DNA of 64,000 nt from positions 79,720 to 143,719 of the forward strand of contig JBAOIL010000009.1 of assembly GCA_037044975.1 (NCBI GenBank), read 5' to 3'. How positions within the stretch are numbered: the stretch's first letter is position 1; the number at the start of each line of letters is the position of its first letter. The translations under genes and the position numbers were made by a program. Under the pieces are notes generated by a model. The model ran no database searches and was not told the origin of the DNA. It saw only the letters and a program-made list of their open reading frames with translations. Shown piece after piece: positions 45,313 through 53,723 of the stretch. The DNA is from JADLHS01 sp020848635 (GTDB lineage Bacteria > Verrucomicrobiota > Verrucomicrobiia > Limisphaerales > JADLHS01).

Positions 45313-45819
45313 GTGAATTTACCGTATAAAGTCGCCACGCTGCTCTACTGTTTCAACGAGCGCGATGAAACCCTGCTGCTCGAACGTGCGCAGGAGCCGA
45401 ATCGTGGCTTGTGGAGTCCGTGCGGCGGCAAACTAAAGACGGACATCGGCGAATCGCCCTATGTCTGCGCCGCACGCGAAGCGCACGAGGAACTCGGGCT
45501 GGCTTTCGCCCCGACCGATTTCCACCTCGCCGGCATGGTGAGCGAACACGGTTTTCAGGGACAGGCGCACTGGCTTATGTTTTTGTTCGAGCTGAAGCCG
45601 AAGCTGAAGCAACTTCCGCCGCCGATGAGTGAAGGCCGCTTTCAATTCTTCCCCCGCGCCGCGCTGGCCGGCCTGCACATCCCGCAGACCGACCGCGAAC
45701 GCATCTGGCCGTGGTTCTGGCAATATCGCGGTGGTTTCTTTGCGGCGCACTGCCATTGCCATCCTGACGGACGGAATGATTGGACGCTGGAGGAAAGTCG
45801 GACGGCGGAAGGCGAATGA
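45313..45819 (+). CDS. NUDIX hydrolase
   Basis: A pyrophosphohydrolase of the NUDIX fold, acting on a nucleoside diphosphate linked to another moiety. The NUDIX box is seen as GGKLKTDIGESPYVCAAREAHEELGL-type sequence (residues ~38-63), with the REAHEEL core that binds the metal; the loop after GGKL is two residues longer than the minimal pattern. The N-terminus (YKVATLLYCFNERDETLLLE) is a typical first strand pair. At 168 residues it has a complete domain. The start is GTG 45313. The neighbours give no hint of the substrate. Confidence 0.88.
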   Translation: MNLPYKVATLLYCFNERDETLLLERAQEPNRGLWSPCGGKLKTDIGESPYVCAAREAHEELGLAFAPTDFHLAGMVSEHGFQGQAHWLMFLFELKPKLKQLPPPMSEGRFQFFPRAALAGLHIPQTDRERIWPWFWQYRGGFFAAHCHCHPDGRNDWTLEESRTAEGE

Positions 45820-45923
45820 TGAAACCTGTGCCGCCTTTGCCGGGACGTGTTCAAGGTTGCTTTCTAAACCATAACCAGGCTGGACAGAAACTTATGGCCG
45901 GAATAATGTCGCAACCATGAATC

Positions 45924-45935
45924 AGATAGGCTGCA
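45924..45935 (+). repeat. Left copy of a 12-bp direct repeat flanking the accessory gene
   Basis: AGATAGGCTGCA here is identical to the copy at 46589-46600. The pair brackets the single gene at 45955-46566. Confidence 0.5.
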
Positions 45936-45954
45936 GAACCAACGGCCTACTCAG

Positions 45955-46566
45955 ATGTTGAGTTGCCTCATGCCATTCACAAAATCCGCCGTTGAACTGT
46001 TCATTTCAGCAAGAGCTGCCGCCGTCACAAAGTGTGGCGCTTCCGACATGAAAACCATGGTTCCTGAGTCGGCACATTGGCTTTCTAACTTCGGCCTTGC
46101 CGTCATCTTCAATGACTTTCCGCCGACCGAAATGCGCCCATTCGTCATCAACTTTATCCGGCGGATCTACGGCGCCTTCATTGAGTACGATTTCGCCCGC
46201 CAGGAAGTTCTCAAACTCGTCAAAGATGGTCATGGTCGCTGGTCCCCTTACTTCGCCGCCCTTACCAATTTCGAAGTAACAGTCGCTCAGTTGTATCTCG
46301 CACTGGATTCAATTCGAAAAGTCAGCAACCACAATTTCTTCATGACCGGCGATGGAAGCTTTGAAGAATGCCTCAATCTAATATACAACGCCAGCAAGCA
46401 TCAACTCGCTGGAGACGAACTTCCTGTATGGTTCACAAATGATGGTCTCGCCTGCGGGACCGCTGCGCTCACGTTCGCCGAAATCGAGGACTTCATGGTG
46501 AAGATGGCCGGCGTGGTCCAAGGTTTGTATAACCGCGACATAGCACTCCAAGCATCGCAATCGTGA
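45955..46566 (+). CDS. Hypothetical soluble protein, possible HEPN-like fold
   Basis: I do not recognise this 203-residue protein. It is predicted mostly helical (FVINFIRRIYGAFIEYDF, FEVTVAQLYLALDSIRKV) without signal peptide or membrane segment. NLIYNASKHQL resembles the short polar-x4-KH motif of some HEPN-type proteins, a weak hint only. Base composition is visibly less GC rich than the neighbours, and codon use differs accordingly. The gene is bracketed by 12-bp direct repeats, which suggests acquired DNA. Starts at ATG 45955 or ATG 45970 are both possible; neither has a good ribosome binding site. Confidence 0.6.
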   Translation: MLSCLMPFTKSAVELFISARAAAVTKCGASDMKTMVPESAHWLSNFGLAVIFNDFPPTEMRPFVINFIRRIYGAFIEYDFARQEVLKLVKDGHGRWSPYFAALTNFEVTVAQLYLALDSIRKVSNHNFFMTGDGSFEECLNLIYNASKHQLAGDELPVWFTNDGLACGTAALTFAEIEDFMVKMAGVVQGLYNRDIALQASQS

Positions 46567-46588
46567 CCCAGACGCCTGATACCGACAG

Positions 46589-46600
46589 AGATAGGCTGCA
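46589..46600 (+). repeat. Right copy of the 12-bp direct repeat
   Basis: AGATAGGCTGCA, identical to 45924-45935. It lies 22 bases past the stop of the accessory gene. Confidence 0.5.
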
Positions 46601-46685
46601 AATCTTCCCCCAGAAAATTTCCCCGCTGACTTGGTTCATCGCCCTGCCCCCACCACTGGTCGGTTGTTCCGCATCGCCTTTCCTT

Positions 46686-46720
46686 GGAGCGCGGCTGTGT
46701 GCGTAGCACCAGCCGCAGCA
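46686..46720. repeat. REP-like hairpin
   Basis: GCGGCTG (46691-46697) is the inverse of CAGCCGC (46710-46716), a 7-bp stem with a 12-base loop in an otherwise empty stretch. I recall very similar hairpins scattered in verrucomicrobial intergenic DNA, but could not check this. The remaining ~300 bp of this intergenic stretch shows nothing else. Confidence 0.5.
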
Positions 46721-46862
46721 CATTCGCCTACCGCGCCGCGCAAATCATCCTAGCCGTCGCTCGTTATCCACGCGCGGCGACTGGTCTTTCAGACACAGTC
46801 GCGCTCCGTTTGCTTTACGCCTGAATTTTAATTCTTCATTCTCCCTTCTGCATTGTTTGCGC

Positions 46863-47108
46863 ATGGACGAGCCGCTTGCTTTGCGGGGCGTGGAGGCTTA
46901 CTCTGCCAGTGTCGTGAAACAACCGTTCATCAACGTCGAAGATCAAGCGACCATGCAAAAAGGCATTGATCGCGCGGCTGAAATTTCCCGACAAATGGCT
47001 TCCGGTGAGATTCGCATCCAGCGCGGAGTTCATCGTTTCAAGACTCTCAAAGAAGCTGACGAGTGGAAGGACAAGATGATTGCGCGCAGCCAACCGCAAA
47101 AGGATTAG
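46863..47108 (+). CDS. Small hypothetical protein sharing its leader with tadA
   Basis: An 81-residue protein, unrecognised. It has a plain soluble composition with a helical C-terminal half (RAAEISRQMASGEIRIQRG, RFKTLKEADEWKDKMIA). The remarkable point is upstream: the 25 bases around its start (46850-46874) are nearly identical to those around the tadA start (47182-47206), including MDEP as the first four residues. Either a leader was duplicated or both genes use the same small start module. Short length makes the gene call moderate. Confidence 0.5.
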   Translation: MDEPLALRGVEAYSASVVKQPFINVEDQATMQKGIDRAAEISRQMASGEIRIQRGVHRFKTLKEADEWKDKMIARSQPQKD

Positions 47109-47194
47109 CTTCTAGTTTGTCGGAAGTGGTGAAGAGCCGCCACGTTTGAGTTTTATTTCTTCATTCTTCATTCCGCCTTCGGCATTGTTTGCGC

Positions 47195-47701
47195 ATGGAC
47201 GAACCGATCATTGACCTGCACAGCGACGCGCATTTCATGGGCGAGGCGTTGCGGCAGGCCGCGCGGGCGTACGAGGCGGAGGAAGTGCCCGTGGGCGCCG
47301 TGATTGTGCGCGAGGGCCGCATCATCGCGCGGGCCTGGAACCAGGTGGAACTGCTCAAGGACGCCACGGCGCATGCCGAAATGCTCGCGCTGACGCAAGC
47401 GCAGGAAGCCGTCGGCGACTGGCGGCTCACCGATTGCACGCTTTACGTCACGAAAGAGCCGTGTCCGATGTGCGCCGGGGCGATCGTCCACACGCGGCTC
47501 GCGCGCGTCGTGTTCGGCGCCGGCGATCCCAAGGGCGGCGCGGCGGGAGGCGCGCTGAACCTGCTCCAGTTTCCCACGCTGAATCATCGTTGCGAAATCA
47601 CGGCGGGCGTCCGGCTAGAGGAGTGTCGTGGGTTGCTGCAAACCTTCTTCGCAGAACAGCGCACCCGTCCCCAGAACGGTTCCGTCCCAAAGACACCGTG
47701 A
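47195..47701 (+). CDS. tadA: tRNA-specific adenosine deaminase
   Basis: TadA converts adenosine to inosine at wobble position 34 of tRNA-Arg(ACG). The zinc site is complete: HAEMLAL (His and catalytic Glu) and EPCPMCAGAIVHTR (two Cys). VPVGAVIVREGRIIARAWNQ is the usual core strand pair, and the RVVFGAGDPKGGAAGGALNL and LNHRCEITAGV segments are typical of TadA rather than of riboflavin deaminases. The protein is of normal length at 168 residues. ATG 47195 is the start, preceded by a stretch duplicated in front of the upstream small gene. CATTGT, 6 bases upstream of GCGC-ATG, may be a -10 box. Confidence 0.95.
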   Translation: MDEPIIDLHSDAHFMGEALRQAARAYEAEEVPVGAVIVREGRIIARAWNQVELLKDATAHAEMLALTQAQEAVGDWRLTDCTLYVTKEPCPMCAGAIVHTRLARVVFGAGDPKGGAAGGALNLLQFPTLNHRCEITAGVRLEECRGLLQTFFAEQRTRPQNGSVPKTP

Positions 47702-47768
47702 GCTTTCACCCCCGGCAAAGCGTATATCTTGTTGCCGGCCAATACATCTTCATGTCGGCAATAGCCGG

Positions 47769-47798
47769 TTGACCGGCTGCGGATCCAGGCATTACTGT
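47769..47798 (+). promoter_or_regulatory. Candidate promoter of the first glycosidase-like gene
   Basis: TTGACC (47769-47774), 18-base spacer, TACTGT (47793-47798), then the ATG at 47810 after 11 bases. The -35 box and short leader resemble those of the next two genes; the -10 is poorer. A second TATCTT box with a weak -35 is at 47725-47730. Confidence 0.4.
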
Positions 47799-47809
47799 GC
47801 CGGGACATT

Positions 47810-50724
47810 ATGAGTTCTTCCCTACCGCCGCCTGCTGCTGGTTCGGCTTTGCCTCTCGCTCAGTGCCAATTGGCCGGTGCCCAAACCAACGAGTTCCGGG
47901 GCATGTGGGTGAATGCCTGGAACACCGGCCTCCAGAACGCTTCCCAGGTCACGACCTTGGTCAACCAGCTCCGAGCCGGAAAATTCAACGCAGTCATTCC
48001 GCAGGTGCGCCGGCGCGGGGACACGCTTTACAATTCACACTATGAGCCGCATGCCACAGGCACAACCCCGGCCAATTTCGACGCCTTGGGCGACTTGATT
48101 GGCAAGGCCCACGATACCAACGCGGGACAGTACATCGAAGTCCATGCGTGGCTGGTGACGTACCACATCTGGAGCGGCGCGACGAACGCCACGACTCCGC
48201 CGCAGGCCGACCACCCGCTGCGCTTGCACCCGGACTGGCTGTTGCAGGATGTGAACACCAATTTCTTCATTGGCAACCAGTACACTTTTGATCCCGGTCA
48301 TCCCGAGGTTCAACGGCACACGTTCAACGTCGCGATGGATATCGTCACCAACTACAACGTGGATGGCTTGAACTTTGACTACATCCGCTACTCCGCCACG
48401 ACCGAGGGCTACAATCCGGTTACCGTGGCGCGCTTCAACCGGCGCTATGGGCGAACGGGACAACCGACGACGACCGATCCCCTTTGGAAGCAATTCCGCC
48501 GGGACCAGATCACCGGCTTGTTGCGGAAGATTTATCTGAATGTGCTGGCGGTGCGGCCGGGCGTCAAAGTATCCGCCGACACGATTACCTGGGCGCCGGG
48601 ACCGGTCAATGATGCCCAATGGTATAGTTCGGCCTCGGCCTGGAACAGCGTGCTCCAGGACTGGCGGGGCTGGATGGAGGAGGGGATTCTCGATCTGAAC
48701 ATTCCCATGAATTACTTTCGCGAAACCGCCAACGCAACGGATTACGTCAACTGGATGAACTTCGCCAAGGATCATCAGTTCAATCGGCAGACCGTGATTG
48801 GACCGGGCACCTATCTCAACAGCGAATCGAATGCCATTGTTCAGATGCGCAAAGTGCGAGAACTTAGCCCTGGTGGCAAATCTGCGGTCGGGGTCTGCGG
48901 CTACGATTACAACACGCCCTATCTGAACGGGAGCGGCCAGTTCGCAACGTTCCAGACTTACCTGACCAGCAGTCCCAACGCCTTCGATCCGCTTTCGCCC
49001 GCCCTCTTCGCCCAACCCGCCACCGTCCCGGTGATGCCGTGGAAGGTCACGCCCACCAAAGGTCATCTCAAGGGCACGATATACAGTGACGATCCCACGA
49101 ACGGGCTCGACGGCGCGGTGATCTCTCTCACGGGGCCGGTGAGCCGGGCGCAAACCAATGACGCCACCGGGTTCTACGGCTTTGTGGATTTGCCGCCTGG
49201 AAACTATGCGGTGCAGGCGTCGTTTCCCGGCTATGCCTCCGCCTCCACCAACGTAACCGTCAGCGTGGGGACGGTGGCAACGCGCGATTTGCCGCTCGGC
49301 CTGCAAGGGCCGCCCGCGATTGTCGCGCAGCCCGAAAGTCGCACCAACTACAACGGCACGCCGGTCGCATTCGCTGTGTCCGCCACCGGCACGGCGCCGC
49401 TGGCGTTTCAATGGCGCAAGAACGGAGCGGATTTGGCGAATGCCACCAACGCCAGCCACGGGATCAGCGCGATCGCCCCGGGCGACGCCGGCGGCTATAC
49501 CGTGGTTATCACCAATGGGTTTGGCGCGATCACGAGTGCTGTCGCCACGCTAACGGTGATTGTGCCGCCGCCGAACACGCGCACCGTTCCGCTGTGGAAT
49601 CTGGGGCCCGGGCGCGTTCATATTTGACAACCGGCAGCACCGAGCGCGGCCTCGCCTTTAATCCCGCCAACAATCATTTGTTGCTGGTCAGCCGGGCCGG
49701 CGCTTCATCGTCATCGGTTTACGTGCTTAACTCCACCAACGGGGCAGATCTGCATACTTTGAACAACGGAAGCGGAATCATCGCGGGGGGCACGTACGCA
49801 GTGAATCTGGTGGGCGTGGCCGAGGATGGGGCGGTGTTTGTCGGCAATCTGACCGTGAACGGCACAACGACGGCCTTCCGCCTTTACCGCTGGGCCAACG
49901 ACAATTCGGGAACGACCCCCACGATTGCCTTCTCCGGAGATCCATTCCCCAGCAGCGCCGAACGGTGGGGCGATACGCTGGACGTGCGCGGGGCCGGGAC
50001 GAACACGCAAATTGTCATCGGTTCCCGAAGTGGCACGAATGTGGTGGTTTTCACCACCGCCAACGGAACGACGTTCACGCCCATCCCGGTCGCCATCAGT
50101 GGCGGCGCTAACAGCATGTTCGGACTCGGCATCGCCTTTGGCGCGGGTAATACCCTTTGGGGGAAGCAAAACAACTCGCCGCTGCGCCAGGCGTCCTTCA
50201 ACCTCGCGGCCGGCACCGGCACGGTGCTGCAGTCGTTTGGTCCGCCGCTGGTTGTCACCGGGGTCGCCGCCATTGGCGTCAGCACCAACCTCAATCTTCT
50301 GGGTGGCGTGGCGCTCGAGACCCCCGACAACTTCCAACTGTACAATCTGCCCCTCAACGACGCTCCCAGCCTCATCGAAACCAACGCCTTTCCCACCGAC
50401 AATCCCAATGCCAACGGCACCGGCGCGGTGGCTTTCGGGGGCAATTACGTCTTCGCCCTCGACTCGAACAACGGTCTGATTGCCCTGCAGATTCTGCCTT
50501 CGACGCCGCTGCCCGGACAATTCCAGCTCATCGCACGACTGCCGGACGGGCGGGTCCATTTGGCTTGGAGCGGCGATGCGAATTTTACCTACGCCCTGGA
50601 TGTATCCAGCAATCTGTGGTTCTGGTCGGAACTAGCGCAGGTCGTGAGTTCCAACGGTGGATTTGAGTTTTTTGATGTCGCCACGAGCAATCAGCCACAG
50701 CGGTTTTATCGCACGCGAAACTAG
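47810..50724 (+). CDS. Secreted glycosidase-like protein (GHL10), first of three (frame broken)
   Basis: The N-terminal ~350 residues match the GHL10/DUF187 family of putative glycosidases with a TIM barrel: NEFRGMWVNAWNTG, KFNAVIPQVRRRGD, VDGLNFDYIRYS, GILDLNIPMNYFRE. Next come a carboxypeptidase-regulatory-like unit (TNDATGFYGFVDLPPGNYAV), an Ig-like unit (AFQWRKNGADLANATNAS), a beta-propeller-like region and a C-terminal block ending PQRFYRTRN. An indel at about 49603-49612 (GGGGCCCGGG) breaks the frame. A second pair may hide the signal peptide: another frame near 47822-47868 reads YRRLLLVRLCLSLSA, a better signal than the annotated one. Substrate unknown. Confidence 0.75.
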
Positions 50725-50737
50725 TGGAAACCCACCG

Positions 50738-50765
50738 TTGACCCGCTAGCGCGACAGGGTATCTT
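50738..50765 (+). promoter_or_regulatory. Promoter of the second glycosidase-like gene
   Basis: TTGACC (50738-50743), 16-base spacer, TATCTT (50760-50765); the ATG follows after 8 bases. The block 50737-50770 matches 53681-53714 at most positions, so both genes should respond to the same factor. Confidence 0.6.
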
Positions 50766-50773
50766 GGCCGGCC

Positions 50774-53668
50774 ATGTTTCGCCGGATTAAGTTTGGGGTG
50801 AGCGCAGGGGTCGCTGGATGCTTCCTCCTGTTGATTCTGGTTTCCGGAGCGCCAGCGCAGAGCAACGAATTCCGGGCGATGTGGGTGGACGCTTCGGGCG
50901 CCGGCTTCCTGGACGCCAGCCAGGTCACAAAGCTCATCGCCGATTGCCGCACCTACAATTTCAACGCCGTCATGGTCCAGATGCGGCGGCGCGGTGACGC
51001 GTTTTACGCGCCAGGCATTGCGGGTAACGATCCTAAAACCACGGCCATCGCATCCAGTTACGACGCCCTAGCCGATCTGCTGGCCAAAGCGCACGCCGGT
51101 TCACCCCGGATCCAAGTCCATTGCTGGGTGACCACGCACGTCATTTGGAGCAGCCTTACGCCACCCGCGCAGCCCGGGCATGTTGTCAATTTGCATCCCG
51201 AGTATCTGATGCGGGATTCAGCGGGCACAAACTACCTCGCGGAAGGCTTTTACCTCGATCCCGGCCATCCCGATGCGACGCTGTGGAACTATGTGATGGC
51301 GACCAATATCGTGCGGCGCTACGACGTGGACGGTTTTCATTGGGACTATGTCCGCTATCCGCAGACCGATTCCGGCTACAATCCCACGGCCATTGCGCGT
51401 TACAATGCCGAGTACGGACTGACGGGCCAGCCGGCTTCCTCTGACCCACAGTTTGCCGATTGGCGCCGCCGGCAAATCACGGATTTTCTGCGGTGGGTGA
51501 ACAGCGATCTGCTTTCCTATCGTAGCAACCTGGCGATTTCCTGCGCCGTGTTCGGCAGCCGCTCCGACGCCTACGCCAACCGTTTTCAGGATTGGGCGGA
51601 GTGGAACAATGAAGGGATTATTGATCTTTGCATGCCGATGGGCTACACGGCGGACAACAGCGGGGTGTTCATGCCGCGGGTGGACGACGCGTTCAACCAT
51701 CAGGGGGTGCGCCGCGTTTACAATGGCCAGGGCGCGTATCTAAACCCTAAGGAAAATACCGTCACGCAACTGGACTACATCCGCAACAAACCGCTGCTGG
51801 GTTCGGTGCTCTACAGCTATCGCGTGCCGAACAGCGGCCCTCTCGCGCAAATTGCCACCCTGACCTACATCCGCGATAATCATCAGCCAGACTGGGTGGA
51901 CGTGCCCGCGATTCCCTGGAAGACCGCGCCCACCAAAGGAATCATCCGCGGCACGGTGACGCGGCAGGTCGGTGGCACAGCGGTTTACAATGCCCGGCTC
52001 ACCATCACCTCGGTCCCCGAACGTAATCAAAAGACCGAACCGCACGGGAAGTTCGCCTTCTTTGAAACCACGCCTGGGCTGCACACCATCACCGTTACGG
52101 CGGCGGATCTGGCCCTGGTGAGCACCAATGTCATCCTTGCAGCTGGCCAGAACTTGGCTCTCAACTTGGTATTGCCGCCGGACAATACACCGCCGGTCAT
52201 CGCGAGCGTGGCGGCCAACTCGGTTTCCGACGCGGCGGCCACCATCACTTGGACGACGGATGAAAACTCCAACAGCGCGGTGGATTTCGGTCTGTCAGTT
52301 GCCTATGGCAGCGTGGCTAGCAACGCCACCCTGACCGTTAATCACGCCATTACGCTGAGCGGACTTGCCCCGAATACGCAATACCATTTCCGCGTGCGCT
52401 CGCGCAATCCATCCAACCTGCACACGAATTCGGCGGATCTGGTGTTTGTCACCAATCCGGCCGGAGTCGTGAATGATGTCATCATCGAGAGTCGCGACCC
52501 CAGCGGAGCCATCACGCCCAATCCCTCTTATTCGGACGCGGGCTTTGCCAACTCAACGCTCAAGAGTTCTGCCCCGCCGTTGACCGGCTCGGGCACTCAA
52601 GGCTCGCGCTACGCTACGTCTGGCACGCCCACGTTCACCGTACAGCCCACGCTCGCCATTGCCGGGGCCACGTATGATGTTTACCTCACGCACGGCAGTG
52701 CCGGCAGTATTTCCGATGATATCGTCGTCGGTGTCACTCAGTCCGGTTGCACCGGCTTGCCGGCAGTCACCACGTTGTTTCGCGAACCCAACGGCAATAA
52801 TTGGGAATACCTCGGGCGCATGACGTTGAATGGCGGAGTCACCGTGCCGAGCCTCGCTTTTACCTATTCCAGCGGCACGCTTAACGCGCTGGGCAATGGG
52901 CGTCTGTACAGTGACGCCAGTAAATTCGTTTTCCTGCCGCCCCCGGTCATCACCACGCAACCGCAAGATGCCAACGTCAATCAAGGCAGCAACGCCACTT
53001 TCTCCGTGTTCGCGACCGGCCTGCCAACGCTCGCGTATCAATGGCGGTACGAAGGCACGAATCTGGCCGGCGCGACGGGGGGGAGTTATACGGTGACGAA
53101 TGCGCAGCCGACGCGGGAGGGTTACTACTCTGTGGTCATCACCAACGCCGTGGGGAGCGTGACGAGCACCGTGGCCTTGTTAACCGTCAACCTCCCCCCC
53201 ACGATCGCCTCGCCGCCACAAAGTCAATCCGTGGTTCGCGGTGCGGACGCAACCTTCGCTGTGAGCGCGGGTGGCACGGAGCCGCTGGGTTTTCAGTGGC
53301 GTTTTAACGAGGCGAATATCGCCGGGGCGACCGGCGATAACTATACGCGCACCAATGTGCAGACGACCGATGCCGGCAATTATTCCGTGATGATCACCAA
53401 TCTGGCGGGCGCCGTGACGAGTTCCGCCGCCCTGCTCGCAGTGACCTTGCCCCCGCCGCCCCAGTTCCAGACTATCAGCCGCCTGCCGGATCAAAGCGTT
53501 CGGTTCGTGTTGAGCGGCCAGTTGGGCGTGGCGTATGCCATTGATGCTTCGAGTAATCTGACGAGTTGGTTTGAATTGACGACCGGCATCTTGTCGAACT
53601 CACCGCTCGAACTGCTGGACGGCTCGGCTTCCAACGCCAGCAGACGATTCTACCGGGCGCGACAATAG
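50774..53668 (+). CDS. Secreted glycosidase-like protein (GHL10), second of three
   Basis: 964 residues with a clear signal peptide (VSAGVAGCFLLLILVSGAPAQ). The GHL10-type barrel covers roughly residues 30-390 (NEFRAMWVDASGAGFLDASQ, FNAVMVQMRRRGDAFY, VDGFHWDYVRYPQ, GIIDLCMPMGY). Next are a carboxypeptidase-regulatory-like unit (IRGTVTRQVGGTAVYNARL), an FN3-type unit (ITLSGLAPNTQYHFRVRS), an unassigned beta unit, two Ig-like repeats (YQWRYEGTNLAGATGGSY and FQWRFNEANIAGATGDNY) and the C-terminal block FQTISRLPDQSVRFVLSG...SRRFYRARQ. The frame is intact. Expected location is the cell surface or outside. The acidic residues in the barrel suggest a glycoside hydrolase, but activity in this family is little known. 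Confidence 0.85.
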   Translation: MFRRIKFGVSAGVAGCFLLLILVSGAPAQSNEFRAMWVDASGAGFLDASQVTKLIADCRTYNFNAVMVQMRRRGDAFYAPGIAGNDPKTTAIASSYDALADLLAKAHAGSPRIQVHCWVTTHVIWSSLTPPAQPGHVVNLHPEYLMRDSAGTNYLAEGFYLDPGHPDATLWNYVMATNIVRRYDVDGFHWDYVRYPQTDSGYNPTAIARYNAEYGLTGQPASSDPQFADWRRRQITDFLRWVNSDLLSYRSNLAISCAVFGSRSDAYANRFQDWAEWNNEGIIDLCMPMGYTADNSGVFMPRVDDAFNHQGVRRVYNGQGAYLNPKENTVTQLDYIRNKPLLGSVLYSYRVPNSGPLAQIATLTYIRDNHQPDWVDVPAIPWKTAPTKGIIRGTVTRQVGGTAVYNARLTITSVPERNQKTEPHGKFAFFETTPGLHTITVTAADLALVSTNVILAAGQNLALNLVLPPDNTPPVIASVAANSVSDAAATITWTTDENSNSAVDFGLSVAYGSVASNATLTVNHAITLSGLAPNTQYHFRVRSRNPSNLHTNSADLVFVTNPAGVVNDVIIESRDPSGAITPNPSYSDAGFANSTLKSSAPPLTGSGTQGSRYATSGTPTFTVQPTLAIAGATYDVYLTHGSAGSISDDIVVGVTQSGCTGLPAVTTLFREPNGNNWEYLGRMTLNGGVTVPSLAFTYSSGTLNALGNGRLYSDASKFVFLPPPVITTQPQDANVNQGSNATFSVFATGLPTLAYQWRYEGTNLAGATGGSYTVTNAQPTREGYYSVVITNAVGSVTSTVALLTVNLPPTIASPPQSQSVVRGADATFAVSAGGTEPLGFQWRFNEANIAGATGDNYTRTNVQTTDAGNYSVMITNLAGAVTSSAALLAVTLPPPPQFQTISRLPDQSVRFVLSGQLGVAYAIDASSNLTSWFELTTGILSNSPLELLDGSASNASRRFYRARQ

Positions 53669-53681
53669 CCCTTGAGCGGGG

Positions 53682-53709
53682 TTGACCCGCTCATCCGACA
53701 ACGTATCTT
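53682..53709 (+). promoter_or_regulatory. Promoter of the third glycosidase-like gene
   Basis: TTGACC (53682-53687), 16-base spacer, TATCTT (53704-53709), ATG at 53724 after 14 bases. Nearly the same box pair and flanks as the preceding gene. Confidence 0.6.
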
Positions 53710-53723
53710 GGCTGCGGTTGTTT

